From Bradyrhizobium genomosp. I (2014) (GTDB lineage: Bacteria > Pseudomonadota > Alphaproteobacteria > Rhizobiales > Xanthobacteraceae): a stretch of DNA of 34,440 nt. The notes beneath the pieces are model-generated. The model had not been told where the DNA came from. It worked only from the letters and a program-made list of their open reading frames with translations, and ran no database searches. Below, one piece after another: positions 6,716-13,252 of this stretch. Position 1 is the first letter of the stretch, and each line of letters begins with the position of its first letter. The position numbers and the translations under genes were made by a program. The stretch covers positions 1 to 34,440 of the forward strand of contig NZ_AJQE01000366.1 of NCBI RefSeq assembly GCF_000261685.1. Direction: 5' to 3'.

Positions 6716-6750
6716 AGGCGTGCCGGCTGGCCGGCGCGCCTCTTTCTTTT
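6716..6750 (+). terminator. Rho-independent terminator after the cold-shock gene
   Basis: AGGCG-GCCGG and CCGGC-CGCCT pair around a CTGG loop with one mismatch, followed by CTTTCTTTT. It lies 125 bp after the cold-shock stop codon and 52 bp before the DUF192 gene, so the two genes are probably separate transcripts. Confidence 0.7.
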
Positions 6751-6801
6751 CCGACGGCCGCCGCGTAAGGACTGGCCCAGTTCCCGCGCCTCGAGAGCCC
6801 C

Positions 6802-7287
6802 ATGAATTTTGATCGAAAGGCCGTTTGGTCCGTTGCAAAGGGCTGGCTTGCCGCCATCCTCGTCATCATCGGCTGTGCCGTCGCCAGCCCGCCCGCCGGC
6901 GCCGCCAGCTTTCAGCCGCTCGAGATCGTCACCAAGAATGGTGTGCAGGTGTTCTCGGTGGAGATGGCAACGACCGAGGAGGAGAAGCAGACCGGACTGA
7001 TGTATCGCAAGGAACTGGCAGACGGCAAAGGCATGCTGTTCGACTTCAATCCCGAGCAGGAAGTGTCGATGTGGATGAAGAACACTTATGTCTCGCTCGA
7101 CATGATCTTCATCCGCGCGGACGGCCGCATTCTGCGCATCGCCGAAAACACCGAGCCGCTGTCGACCAAGATCATCTCGTCCCGGGGGCCGGCCCGGGCC
7201 GTGCTGGAAGTGGTGGCGGGAACGGCGCAGAAGTACGGCATCCGCCCCGGCGACCGCGTCGGCCACCCCCTGTTCGGCAGCAAATAG
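6802..7287 (+). CDS. DUF192-domain exported protein
   Basis: The 161-residue product begins with an N-terminal hydrophobic signal (KGWLAAILVIIGCAVASPPAG; cleavage probably near AASF at residue 35). The rest is a DUF192 domain: VEMATTEEEKQTGLMYRKEL, GMLFDF, the hallmark MWMKNTYVSLDMIFI and the C-terminal PARAVLEVVAGTAQKYGIRPGDRV. The domain is a small periplasmic or cell-surface fold found across bacteria and archaea with no settled biochemical role. In related genomes, as I remember them, it follows a cold-shock gene and precedes tRNA-Pro, as here. Confidence 0.88.
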   Translation: MNFDRKAVWSVAKGWLAAILVIIGCAVASPPAGAASFQPLEIVTKNGVQVFSVEMATTEEEKQTGLMYRKELADGKGMLFDFNPEQEVSMWMKNTYVSLDMIFIRADGRILRIAENTEPLSTKIISSRGPARAVLEVVAGTAQKYGIRPGDRVGHPLFGSK

Positions 7288-7309
7288 GGCGGACGGTGCG
7301 ATTGCCGGC

Positions 7310-7372
7310 CTTGCTGGCGGCTTCTGGAAGCTTGCTGGCGGCTTGTGGAAGGCTTGCTGGCGCCTTGGGAAG
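7310..7372. repeat. Three-copy 21-bp tandem repeat
   Basis: Units at 7310-7330, 7331-7351 and 7353-7372 share CTTGCTGGCGGCTTsTGGAAG; the third is degenerate. The repeat fills the gap between the DUF192 stop and tRNA-Pro and could vary in copy number between strains. Confidence 0.7.
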
Positions 7373-7400
7373 CGTGTATCGACGGGGCTCGCCGGACATT

Positions 7401-7477
7401 CGGGGTATAGCGCAGCCTGGTAGCGCGGCAGTTTTGGGTACTGCAGGTCGTTGGTTCGAATCCAGCTGCCCCGACCA
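7401..7477 (+). tRNA. tRNA-Pro (anticodon UGG)
   Basis: A complete cloverleaf is present. The acceptor CGGGGTA pairs with TGCCCCG. The D arm is GCGC/GCGC around AGCCTGGTA. The anticodon stem GCAGT/ACTGC holds loop TTTGGGT, giving anticodon TGG. The T arm is GCTGG-type with TTCGAAT, and the gene encodes the terminal CCA. The 77-nt length is normal. Confidence 0.97.
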
Positions 7478-7561
7478 GTCCCGAGGTTGAATGTCATGTG
7501 GCGCTGCCTCAGAACAGCATCCAACCGATCCGCCCGCTTCGCGCGGCCATCCGCAAAGCCT

Positions 7562-7665
7562 CATCGAACCTTTCGGCGTCGCCACGGACATATCTGTGTT
7601 GGGGATTTCAGCGCCCAATATCTAAACGGACGCCGCCAAGCGATGATATTCCGCTTGCGCGGCGT
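7562..7665 (+). ncRNA. Candidate structured RNA, copy C
   Basis: The order is a CATCGAACC box (7562-7570), 28 nt, hairpin 1 (7599-7618; TTGGG, loop GATTTCAGCG, CCCAA), 11 nt, and hairpin 2 (7630-7665; outer stem ACGCCGC/GCGGCGT, inner stem AAGCG/CGCTT, 9-nt loop). Compared with 2294-2396 (minus) the loop of hairpin 1 is identical, while the stems change on both sides: C-G to T-A in hairpin 1, G-C to A-T in the outer stem, and TGACG/CGTCA to AAGCG/CGCTT in the inner stem. It follows tRNA-Pro by 85 nt. No clear U-tract follows, so its 3' end is uncertain. Confidence 0.62.
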
Positions 7666-7687
7666 TGCGCTTTGCTGGCCGTGCCGA

Positions 7688-7846
7688 TCAGTTCGATGCG
7701 TACCAGCCGGGCGGAAACGGGACCAACGACCAGGCCGCCTGGTTGTCGTTGGCGGCTTGCGGCGGCTCTTGTGACGGCGTCCTCACGACCGCCGCAGGCG
7801 GCGTCATTCGCAGCGCGAGGCGCAGCCGTGCACCTTGCAATTTCAT
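7688..7846 (-). CDS. Small hypothetical protein, 52 aa
   Basis: ATG at 7846 with GGGGA about nine bases upstream. The product starts MKLQGARLRLALRMTPPAAV and ends with AANDNQAAWSLVPFPPGWYASN. The AANDN motif followed by a proline/aromatic tail is something I remember from many short Bradyrhizobium proteins. The frame is open further upstream (to 7951), but that part looks non-coding. Function unknown. No co-transcribed partner is apparent. Confidence 0.55.
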   Translation of the reverse strand: MKLQGARLRLALRMTPPAAVVRTPSQEPPQAANDNQAAWSLVPFPPGWYASN

Positions 7847-8201
7847 GATTGTTGTTCCCCGCAATCCAATAGTTCCAAACGTCAGATTGCTTGCAAAGTT
7901 CGACGCCAGTTCAAAAATCACCGTGCGCAGAAACAGCGCGCTCGTTCTCAAATCACATGCATTCTAGAAAAGTCGGCGCTGGCTTTCAACCGATCGGATC
8001 GCGCCGATTCATCCAAGTAAGGTTGATCGGTTAGGTTAAAGGCGAGCGGTTGTTGCGGTCGTTTGGGTGGCTGCTATCAGGTCGGTCCCGGCTCGCGATG
8101 GGCTGCCTTCAATCTGTGCGACACAGAGCGCGGTTCGTCACCCAGCACGGTTCGTCGCGGCGCGCGTGTCAGTTGAATTCTGCTCCAGCGAGTTCTGCGC
8201 C
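7847..8201. other. Intergenic region without a convincing gene
   Basis: Both strands contain only short frames with unconvincing composition. The base composition is lower in GC between 7850 and 7990. The only feature I can name is GGTTAGGTTAAA at 8029-8040, identical to 3163-3174. Promoters for the divergent genes 7688-7846 (-) and 8202-8396 (+) should lie here. Confidence 0.4.
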
Positions 8202-8396
8202 ATGTCTTTCGATCGCAACCTCAAGACCGTCGGTCCGCAGTCGAACTGGACCGAGATCTGGCACCTCTGGACCGTGATCGTGCCGCGCCGCTCCATCAAC
8301 GGCCAGTTCGTGGTCGGCAAGGTCTGGCGCCGCCACGACGGCCGCGACTGGATCTACAGGAAATTCACCGAGTTCGACGGCGGAGAGGCGGCCTGA
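8202..8396 (+). CDS. Hypothetical protein, 64 aa
   Basis: ATG 8202 opens a protein starting MSFDRNLKTVGPQSNWTEIW and continuing with alternating hydrophobic strands (LWTVIVPRRSINGQFVVGKV, WRRHDGRDWIYRKFTEF). It is rich in Trp and Arg, probably a small beta-sheet protein. The frame extends upstream to 8067, but the extension is Cys/Ala/Arg-rich and looks non-coding. The Shine-Dalgarno is weak. Family unrecognised. It is convergent with the gene at 8459-8884. Confidence 0.6.
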   Translation: MSFDRNLKTVGPQSNWTEIWHLWTVIVPRRSINGQFVVGKVWRRHDGRDWIYRKFTEFDGGEAA

Positions 8397-8430
8397 GCGC
8401 GATGAGAATTGGGATGAACCGTCATCGCGC
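8397..8430. terminator. Inverted repeat between convergent genes
   Basis: GCGCGATGA (8397-8405) pairs perfectly with TCATCGCGC (8422-8430) around a 16-base loop, starting one base after the stop codon of the upstream gene. There is no U-tract, so it may be a transcript-end structure and not a classical terminator. Confidence 0.4.
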
Positions 8431-8458
8431 CCCAGATTGTCGTTGAGGCCGTACGGTC

Positions 8459-8884
8459 CTAGCCCAAGTGCCGCTCGCCCGCGGCCGATCCCGGTGCCTG
8501 CACGCGCGGTAGCGGCAGCTTGAAGTGACGCTTTGCGTAGGCGACGATCTCGGCATCCGAGGGATGATCGGCCGCTTCCACCGCGACAATCCGCTTGGCC
8601 AGATCGGGGGCGCTCGCGTGAATGTGGCCGGCAAGCTCGGTCTTCGCGCTCGCCGGACCGATGATGAGGATCTCACCGGCGTCGGCGACGGCTTTGGTCA
8701 CCTCGATGTAGACTGCCTTGTCGGGGGCGGCATGGCCGCTGCCGATCGTATTGGCCTTGTGATGAAGATGACGTGTCGCCAGTTGCGGATGCAGCGTGAT
8801 TTCGTCGGAGCCGTTCAGGCCGAGATGGAAGATCCTGGCCTGCGAATGATCGATCCATACCACGGCGTGGAAATGAGAGGGCAT
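8459..8884 (-). CDS. eRF1-like 'translational machinery' family protein
   Basis: The 141-residue product starts MPSHFHAVVWIDHSQARIFHL and has the layout of proteins annotated in rhizobia as translational machinery proteins, with an eRF1/baeRF-like fold. Features are an N-terminal strand pair around VVWIDHSQARIF, a His-rich segment LATRHLHHKANTIGSGHA, an alpha/beta core (EVTKAVADAGEILIIGPASAKTE) and a C-terminal HPSDAEIVAYAKRHF motif. The family may bind ribosomes, but its role is not established. ATG 8884 is preferred over 8935 because the extension (MRRRTDVAAS) is unlike family members I recall; the Shine-Dalgarno is poor. Confidence 0.6.
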   Translation of the reverse strand: MPSHFHAVVWIDHSQARIFHLGLNGSDEITLHPQLATRHLHHKANTIGSGHAAPDKAVYIEVTKAVADAGEILIIGPASAKTELAGHIHASAPDLAKRIVAVEAADHPSDAEIVAYAKRHFKLPLPRVQAPGSAAGERHLG

Positions 8885-9045
8885 GTTTTTGGGCCTTGTA
8901 CCAGAGGAGGCCGCCACGTCTGTGCGGCGGCGCATATCGCGGCGACACTATGCGTGCCGGCGCCGCCTCTGTTGACTCATGTCAATCCGATCCCGGCTCA
9001 AAAAGCGGGGCAGCCGGATGGCGCGTTCGGAGGGGCTTGGCCGGC

Positions 9046-10212
9046 TCAGACCGCGGCCGCCGCCGGTTTGGGCGGGGGCGGCTTCAGCGGCTTGTCCTGC
9101 TTCTTCGACCACGAGATGTAATAGGCCACCGTCGTCATGATCGCGATGCCGGCGATGCTGACGAAAATCTGCGCGAGCAGCGAGCCCGAGCTCATCGACA
9201 GCTCGAAATGGCCGACGAAGGACAGGAACACGCCGACGCAGAAAACGGCGAGCGACTGCTGGCCGCAGACGATCAAGGGATCGAACACCCTCCACTCCAG
9301 GCCCGGCCACTCCTTCGGCACGAAGCGGATCACCAGGATTACGATCACGACGAAATGGAGGAAGCGGTACGGCGCAAGGTTGGTCTTGTCGTTCGGGTTG
9401 AAGGCCGAGAACAGCCATTCCGGGAACATGCCGCCGAAGGTGGGGAAGCGGCCGGCCATGGTCATGACCAACGCGAACAGGAGATAGCCGAGGCAGACCC
9501 ACAGCGTGATCTGCGAATTGATCAGCGTCATCGAGCGCCGGGCCCCGCCCATCGCGCACCACGCGCCGAACACGAACAGCACTTGCCAGCAATAGGGGTT
9601 GAAGTACCACTGGCCGGCCGGATAGGCGGTCAGGTTCAGGCCGTAATGCCGCGCGGCCAGCCACAGCGCGATCGACAGGACCATCGTCAGGTCGGGTTTG
9701 CGCAGCATGAACCACAGCACCGGCGGAAACAGGCCCATCAGCACGATGTACAGCGGCAGCACGTCGAGATTGAGCGGCTTGAAGCGCAGGAACAGGCCCT
9801 GGCGCAGCGTCTCGGTGGCATTGTCGACGAGGCCGGCGACGTTGAACTCGTTGATCATCTCGGAATCGCCGAAGCGCAGCGCCAGATAGCTGATCGAGGC
9901 GATGTAGATCACGAACAGGATGATGTGGGCGACGTAGAGCTGCCAGACCCGCTTGGTCAGCCGGGTGGCACCGACGATGAAGCCGCGCTCCAGCATCATC
10001 CGCGCATAGACGAAGGACGCCGTGTAGCCGGAGATGAAGACGAACAAATCAGCGGCGTCGGAAAAGCCGTAGTTGCGGGTCGTGACCCAGTTCACCACGT
10101 TGTCGGGGATGTGGTCGAGGAAGATCGCCCAGTTCGCGACACCGCGAAACAGGTCGAGCCGGAGGTCGCGACCCTTTTCGGGAAGCGTCGCGCTGACGTT
10201 CAGGAAGGCCAT
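9046..10212 (-). CDS. opgC: OpgC-family membrane acyltransferase
   Basis: The 388-residue integral membrane protein matches OpgC. It begins RDLRLDLFRGVANWAIFLDHIPDN, the acyltransferase-3-like start with Arg, Asp and His, then has about ten hydrophobic segments, including WQLYVAHIILFVIYI, VLPLYIVLMGLFPPVLWFML and FHFVVIVILVIRFV-like stretches, and ends in a proline/alanine-rich cytoplasmic tail. OpgC adds succinyl groups to osmoregulated periplasmic glucans at the inner membrane. In rhizobia such glucans matter for low-osmolarity growth and symbiosis. The glucan synthesis genes are not next to it. A minus-strand ATG at 10212 gives the expected length. Confidence 0.88.
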   Translation of the reverse strand: MAFLNVSATLPEKGRDLRLDLFRGVANWAIFLDHIPDNVVNWVTTRNYGFSDAADLFVFISGYTASFVYARMMLERGFIVGATRLTKRVWQLYVAHIILFVIYIASISYLALRFGDSEMINEFNVAGLVDNATETLRQGLFLRFKPLNLDVLPLYIVLMGLFPPVLWFMLRKPDLTMVLSIALWLAARHYGLNLTAYPAGQWYFNPYCWQVLFVFGAWCAMGGARRSMTLINSQITLWVCLGYLLFALVMTMAGRFPTFGGMFPEWLFSAFNPNDKTNLAPYRFLHFVVIVILVIRFVPKEWPGLEWRVFDPLIVCGQQSLAVFCVGVFLSFVGHFELSMSSGSLLAQIFVSIAGIAIMTTVAYYISWSKKQDKPLKPPPPKPAAAAV

Positions 10213-10470
10213 GCGTCGGGAGCTCTCGGAGAGGACGGAAATGCGGATGTCGGCGAGGCGGTGCCGCCGGGCGGGATCCCGGCGCGGGAGGCGGGTACGG
10301 AATTGTCACGGTGCAGCATAATGACTATACCCGTCGATGAGGCATCCGGGGGAGGCCGGAATCACCGATCAGTTCCCACGGGGTGTCTCTATACTATCCC
10401 CGAGATTTCCACCAACTGCCACCGTGACGCATCGAAATCGAACGAAAAGACGAAGAGGCCCGGACCAGCC

Positions 10471-10776
10471 ATGACCGCACGCATTTTCAAGCCTGCCAAG
10501 AACGCGATGCAATCCGGCCGGTCCAAGACCAGGGAATGGCAGCTCGATTACGAGCCGGAACAGCCGCGCTCGGTCGAGCCGCTGATGGGCTGGACTTCGT
10601 CCGGCGACATGAAGCAGCAGATCACGCTGCGCTTCCACAGCAAGGAAGAGGCGGTCGCCTATTGCGAGCGCAAGGGCATCGCCTACCAGGTGATCGAGCC
10701 GCAGGATTCGATCCGCCGTCCGGTCGCCTATGCCGACAATTTCTCGTTCCGCCGCGGCGAGCCCTGGACGCATTGA
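10471..10776 (+). CDS. ETC complex I subunit, NDUFS4-type accessory protein
   Basis: The 101-residue product starts MTARIFKPAKNAMQSGRSKT and continues WQLDYEPEQPRSVEPLMGW, DMKQQITLRFHSKEEAVAYC and ends YADNFSFRRGEPWTH. This is the NDUFS4 (18-kDa AQDQ) family signature, with the 'iy.Pa+..MQsG...t..W.le' start, the 'PLMGWtss.D' motif and the terminal 'W.H'. Alphaproteobacterial members are peripheral-arm accessory subunits of NADH:ubiquinone oxidoreductase. The gene stands apart from the nuo operon, as usual. It sits inside a very long plus-strand frame that is a shadow of opgC; ATG 10471 is the family start. Confidence 0.93.
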   Translation: MTARIFKPAKNAMQSGRSKTREWQLDYEPEQPRSVEPLMGWTSSGDMKQQITLRFHSKEEAVAYCERKGIAYQVIEPQDSIRRPVAYADNFSFRRGEPWTH

Positions 10777-10813
10777 GGGGCGGCCGGCCGCGTCGGCTTC
10801 AGACGACGTGATG

Positions 10814-10861
10814 CCGTCGTCATGCCCGGGCTCGTCCCGGCCGAGTCCGCCATGACGACGG
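10814..10861. repeat. Dispersed inverted repeat (GTCATG...CATGAC type)
   Basis: CCGTCGTCATG at 10814-10824 is repeated inverted at 10851-10861 around a CCCGGGCTCGTCCCGGCC-containing loop. The sequence resembles an intergenic repeat that I recall as widespread in Bradyrhizobium. It follows the complex I subunit by 38 bp and may stabilise or end its transcript. Confidence 0.65.
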
Positions 10862-10920
10862 AGAGGCATCCCGCCCGTACGCTATAGCCTCGCATCCGGT
10901 GGCCGACATCCCAGGTTCTG

Positions 10921-10956
10921 CCCTTCGCATCACCCTTCGCATCACCCTTGGCATCA
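10921..10956. repeat. Three-copy 12-bp tandem repeat
   Basis: CCCTTCGCATCA occurs twice in tandem and a third time as CCCTTGGCATCA, ending 51 bp before the Lrp/AsnC start codon. The spacing of slightly more than one helical turn would suit phased protein binding, but a slippage repeat is the simplest explanation. Confidence 0.6.
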
Positions 10957-11007
10957 ATTCCTCCGCGTGCTTCGCTGCCTCGCATGACGAACCATGGCGA
11001 GGCGGGT

Positions 11008-11496
11008 ATGGCGGGGCGTGACCAGCTCGACGGCGTCGATCTGAAGATCTTATCCGAGCTGCAGCAGGACGGGCGGGTGCGCAACAATGAGCTGGCACAG
11101 CGTGTCGGGGTGTCCGCGCCCAACTGCCTGCGGCGGCTGAAGTCGCTGTTCAGCCGCGGCGTGATCCGGGCGGTGCGCGCCGTCATCGACGAGCGGCGGC
11201 TCGGCTATGAGGTGGTGTCGTTCGTCTCGATCCAGCTCGGCAGCCAGGCCCAGCCGGTGCTGGAGGCGTTCGAGAGCTCGATCGGCGCGATCCCGCGCAT
11301 CCAGCAGTGCTGGCGGATTTCGGGCGACACCGATTATCTCCTCAAATGCGTGGCGCCGAGCGTCGAGAGCATGCGCCAGCAGCTCCTGCATTTCGCGGCG
11401 ATGCCTGATGTGAAGAACGTTCGCAGCTTCCCGGTGCTCGGCGTGGCGAAGGACGTGCCGCTGCCGTTGCAGGAAGCCGCCGCGCCGGCGGGATAG
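11008..11496 (+). CDS. Lrp/AsnC-family transcriptional regulator
   Basis: The 162-residue protein has an N-terminal winged HTH (LDGVDLKILSELQQDGRVRN, NELAQRVGVSAPNCLRRLKS, GVIRAVRAVI; about residues 5-60). A C-terminal RAM ligand-binding and oligomerisation domain follows (FVSIQLGSQAQPVLEAFESS, CWRISGDTDYLLKCVAPSVE, NVRSFPVLGVAKD). Such regulators sense amino acids and form dimers to octamers. ATG 11008 has GAGG about five bases upstream; ATG 10984 lacks one. No obvious target is divergent from it. The closest amino-acid catabolic operon is the leucine pathway 1.8 kb downstream, so a link to it would be inference only. Confidence 0.92.
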   Translation: MAGRDQLDGVDLKILSELQQDGRVRNNELAQRVGVSAPNCLRRLKSLFSRGVIRAVRAVIDERRLGYEVVSFVSIQLGSQAQPVLEAFESSIGAIPRIQQCWRISGDTDYLLKCVAPSVESMRQQLLHFAAMPDVKNVRSFPVLGVAKDVPLPLQEAAAPAG

Positions 11497-11655
11497 GGAT
11501 CCGGCAACTCCCGTGCGGACAATCGGAAGTTCATGCAATCCGAATCGAAATACATGAGTTACTAACTTAACTGTGACATGTGATTTGGGAAGTCCTGCAA
11601 TGCGCCGGGCCGCGATTGTCGGTTTCCTGGCGCCGCCTAGATGCAGGGTGCGAAG

Positions 11656-11678
11656 CTCGGCATGGTTGGCATGCCGAG
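11656..11678 (+). promoter_or_regulatory. Hairpin in the leader of the DUF3551 gene
   Basis: CTCGGCATG and CATGCCGAG form a perfect 9-bp stem around GTTGG, followed by GACTCTTTT. It ends 36 nt before the ATG at 11715. It could be a leader terminator or attenuator, or the end of a short upstream transcript. The weak U-run leaves this open. Confidence 0.45.
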
Positions 11679-11714
11679 GACTCTTTTGTGGGATCCTGAA
11701 GCAGGAAAGACACC

Positions 11715-12011
11715 ATGACATCGATTTCGAAGACGTTCGTCGCATCTGCTGCGACGCTGTTTGCATCTGCGTTTCTGATGATGACCGCACCCGCGGCTCA
11801 GGCGGAAGAATACTGCATCACCAACGGCGCCCAGGCCGCTCATGGCTGCGGCTATCCGACGATGGAAGCGTGCCGTGCCGCGGCCGGCGGTATCGGCGGC
11901 ACCTGCTCGCAGAGCGGAGGCGCCAAGACCCCGATCGACGCGTTCGCCTTGCAGCCGAAGCAGACGCACTCGCGCAAGCTTCGGTCGGGCGGCCAGGCCA
12001 ACTCGCACTGA
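11715..12011 (+). CDS. DUF3551 family secreted protein
   Basis: The 98-residue product has a Sec signal (MTSISKTFVASAATLFASAF, cut near AAQA at about residue 30), then the DUF3551 core EEYCITNGAQAAHGCGYPTM with paired cysteines (YCI, GCGYPT, EACRAAAGG, GTC), and a basic tail. The spacing of four cysteines suggests two disulfides in the periplasm. The domain is abundant in Bradyrhizobium and has no known role. GGAAAG lies about seven bases upstream of the ATG. A leader hairpin precedes it and a terminator-like hairpin follows. Confidence 0.85.
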   Translation: MTSISKTFVASAATLFASAFLMMTAPAAQAEEYCITNGAQAAHGCGYPTMEACRAAAGGIGGTCSQSGGAKTPIDAFALQPKQTHSRKLRSGGQANSH

Positions 12012-12040
12012 CGCTGCAATCGAGACGGTTTAGAGACGTT

Positions 12041-12070
12041 ACGGCCTCCGAGATCCATCTCGGAGGCCGT
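12041..12070. terminator. Hairpin terminator between convergent genes
   Basis: ACGGCCTCCGAGA pairs with TCTCGGAGGCCGT (13 bp, perfect) around a four-base loop. It lies between the DUF3551 gene (+) and the AraC-type gene (-). The flanking U-tract is poor (CAATTC), so termination may be partial. Confidence 0.65.
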
Positions 12071-12111
12071 CAATTCATGACGACGACGCAACGCACGCGT
12101 TCGCGTGCGTT

Positions 12112-13140
12112 TCACCGATACCGCCCGCGAAATTCGCGCGGGCTTGCGCCGGTCCAGCTGCGGAAGGCGCGCGAAAAGCTCTTCTCGTTGCGGAAGCCGG
12201 CGATCTCCGCGATGCGCTTGATCGGCGTGCGGCCGCGCATCAGTTCCTGCTTGGCGAGCTCGAACTTTGCCTCCTCCTTGAGATCGCGCAGCGAGGTTGC
12301 CTCCTCGCGCAGGCGCCGGTGCATGGTGCGGGTGGACAGCGCCAGCTCGCTCGCGACGTCCTCGGCGCCGAGAAGACGCCCACGCGCATTGCGGAGCACG
12401 CGACGCACGCGCTCGACCAGCAGCCGGTCGCGCCGGTAGGGCAGCACGGTCAGCTTGAGAGCGCCCTTGAGCATGCTGTCGAGATCGGCCGCGCTGCGCG
12501 CGAGCGGCAGAGACAGATAGTGCTTGTCGAAGACGATGCTGGCGCGGTCCGCATCGAAGCGGACGGCCCGGCAGAAGATGGTCGGATAGACCGAGACGTG
12601 GCCGGGCTCCGGATAGGGGAATTCGGCCGCGCGAAGCGCGATGCGGGAGTCGACAGCCCAACACGAGAAGCCGAGCACGTAGCGGAACAGGGTGACCAGG
12701 CAGAACTCGCGGCAAGGCCCGAGGTCGCGCAATTCACGGATCGACACGACGGCGGTCTCTTCGCCAACATCGAGATCGAGCAGCACGTCTTCGGTGACCA
12801 GACGGTGATGCCGGCACCAGCGCTTGAGCGCGACCTCCAGCGTCGGCGCCGTGATCGAGGCGCGGCACAGCATGCCATAGGTGCCCCAGGGCAGCCGCCG
12901 CGAGAACCAACCGAGCGCCTCGTCGTCGAGCTCGCGCATGGCATGACCGGCCAGCGCCTCGAACTGGGCGGCTGTGACCCGCCCATCCGGAGAATTGACG
13001 AGGTCCGCCGCGACCTGGCCCCGGCTCAATGCCTCCGCGGGATCGCGGCCGTATTGCTCATAGGCGGCAACCACGCCGCGGACGAAGGCGGCGGGGGTCA
13101 CGGCGCGGCGCGGGATCGCGGTGGCGGCTTGAAAGGGCAT
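12112..13140 (-). CDS. AraC-family transcriptional regulator
   Basis: The 342-residue protein has an N-terminal ligand-sensing domain of the arabinose_bd/OruR type (AAFVRGVVAAYEQYGRDPAEAL, MRELDDEALGWFSRRLPWGT, LEVALKRWCRHHRLVTEDV). It ends in a double-HTH AraC domain of about 100 residues (RVRRVLRNARGRLLGAEDVA, STRTMHRRLREEATSLRDLK, TPIKRIAEIAGFRNEKSFSR, AFRSWTGASPREFRGRYR). Relatives include regulators of ornithine, fatty-acid and acyl-CoA catabolism. It is divergent from the isovaleryl-CoA dehydrogenase gene with a 112-bp shared promoter region, the classic arrangement for a local regulator, so I infer control of the leucine operon. The inducer is unknown. Confidence 0.9.
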   Translation of the reverse strand: MPFQAATAIPRRAVTPAAFVRGVVAAYEQYGRDPAEALSRGQVAADLVNSPDGRVTAAQFEALAGHAMRELDDEALGWFSRRLPWGTYGMLCRASITAPTLEVALKRWCRHHRLVTEDVLLDLDVGEETAVVSIRELRDLGPCREFCLVTLFRYVLGFSCWAVDSRIALRAAEFPYPEPGHVSVYPTIFCRAVRFDADRASIVFDKHYLSLPLARSAADLDSMLKGALKLTVLPYRRDRLLVERVRRVLRNARGRLLGAEDVASELALSTRTMHRRLREEATSLRDLKEEAKFELAKQELMRGRTPIKRIAEIAGFRNEKSFSRAFRSWTGASPREFRGRYR

Positions 13141-13163
13141 CGGAAGTTCCTTTGGAAAATCCT

Positions 13164-13177
13164 CGCCAAGTTTGGCG
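13164..13177. promoter_or_regulatory. Perfect 14-bp palindrome in the divergent promoter region
   Basis: CGCCAAGTTTGGCG is a perfect palindrome with a two-base centre. It lies 24 bp from the regulator start and 76 bp from the ivd start. A second element, TGCAACCTTTTCGACTGCA, follows at 13182-13200. Either could be the operator of the AraC-type regulator or of another factor. Confidence 0.5.
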
Positions 13178-13252
13178 GAAAATGCAACCTTTTCGACTGC
13201 AAGAGGGCCGGGACCGGGCTAGGTTCGGACCCCAAAATACGGAGGAATCGCC

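Noticed and set aside
8896..10776. Plus-strand open frame of 626 codons
   Set aside because: It is antisense to opgC over most of its length, very rich in Arg, Asp, His and Gln, with no hydrophobic core. Only its last 101 codons, from ATG 10471, are a real gene.
10921..10956. Tandem repeat considered as a CRISPR array
   Set aside because: Units are only 12 bp with no spacers, and no cas genes exist in the window.
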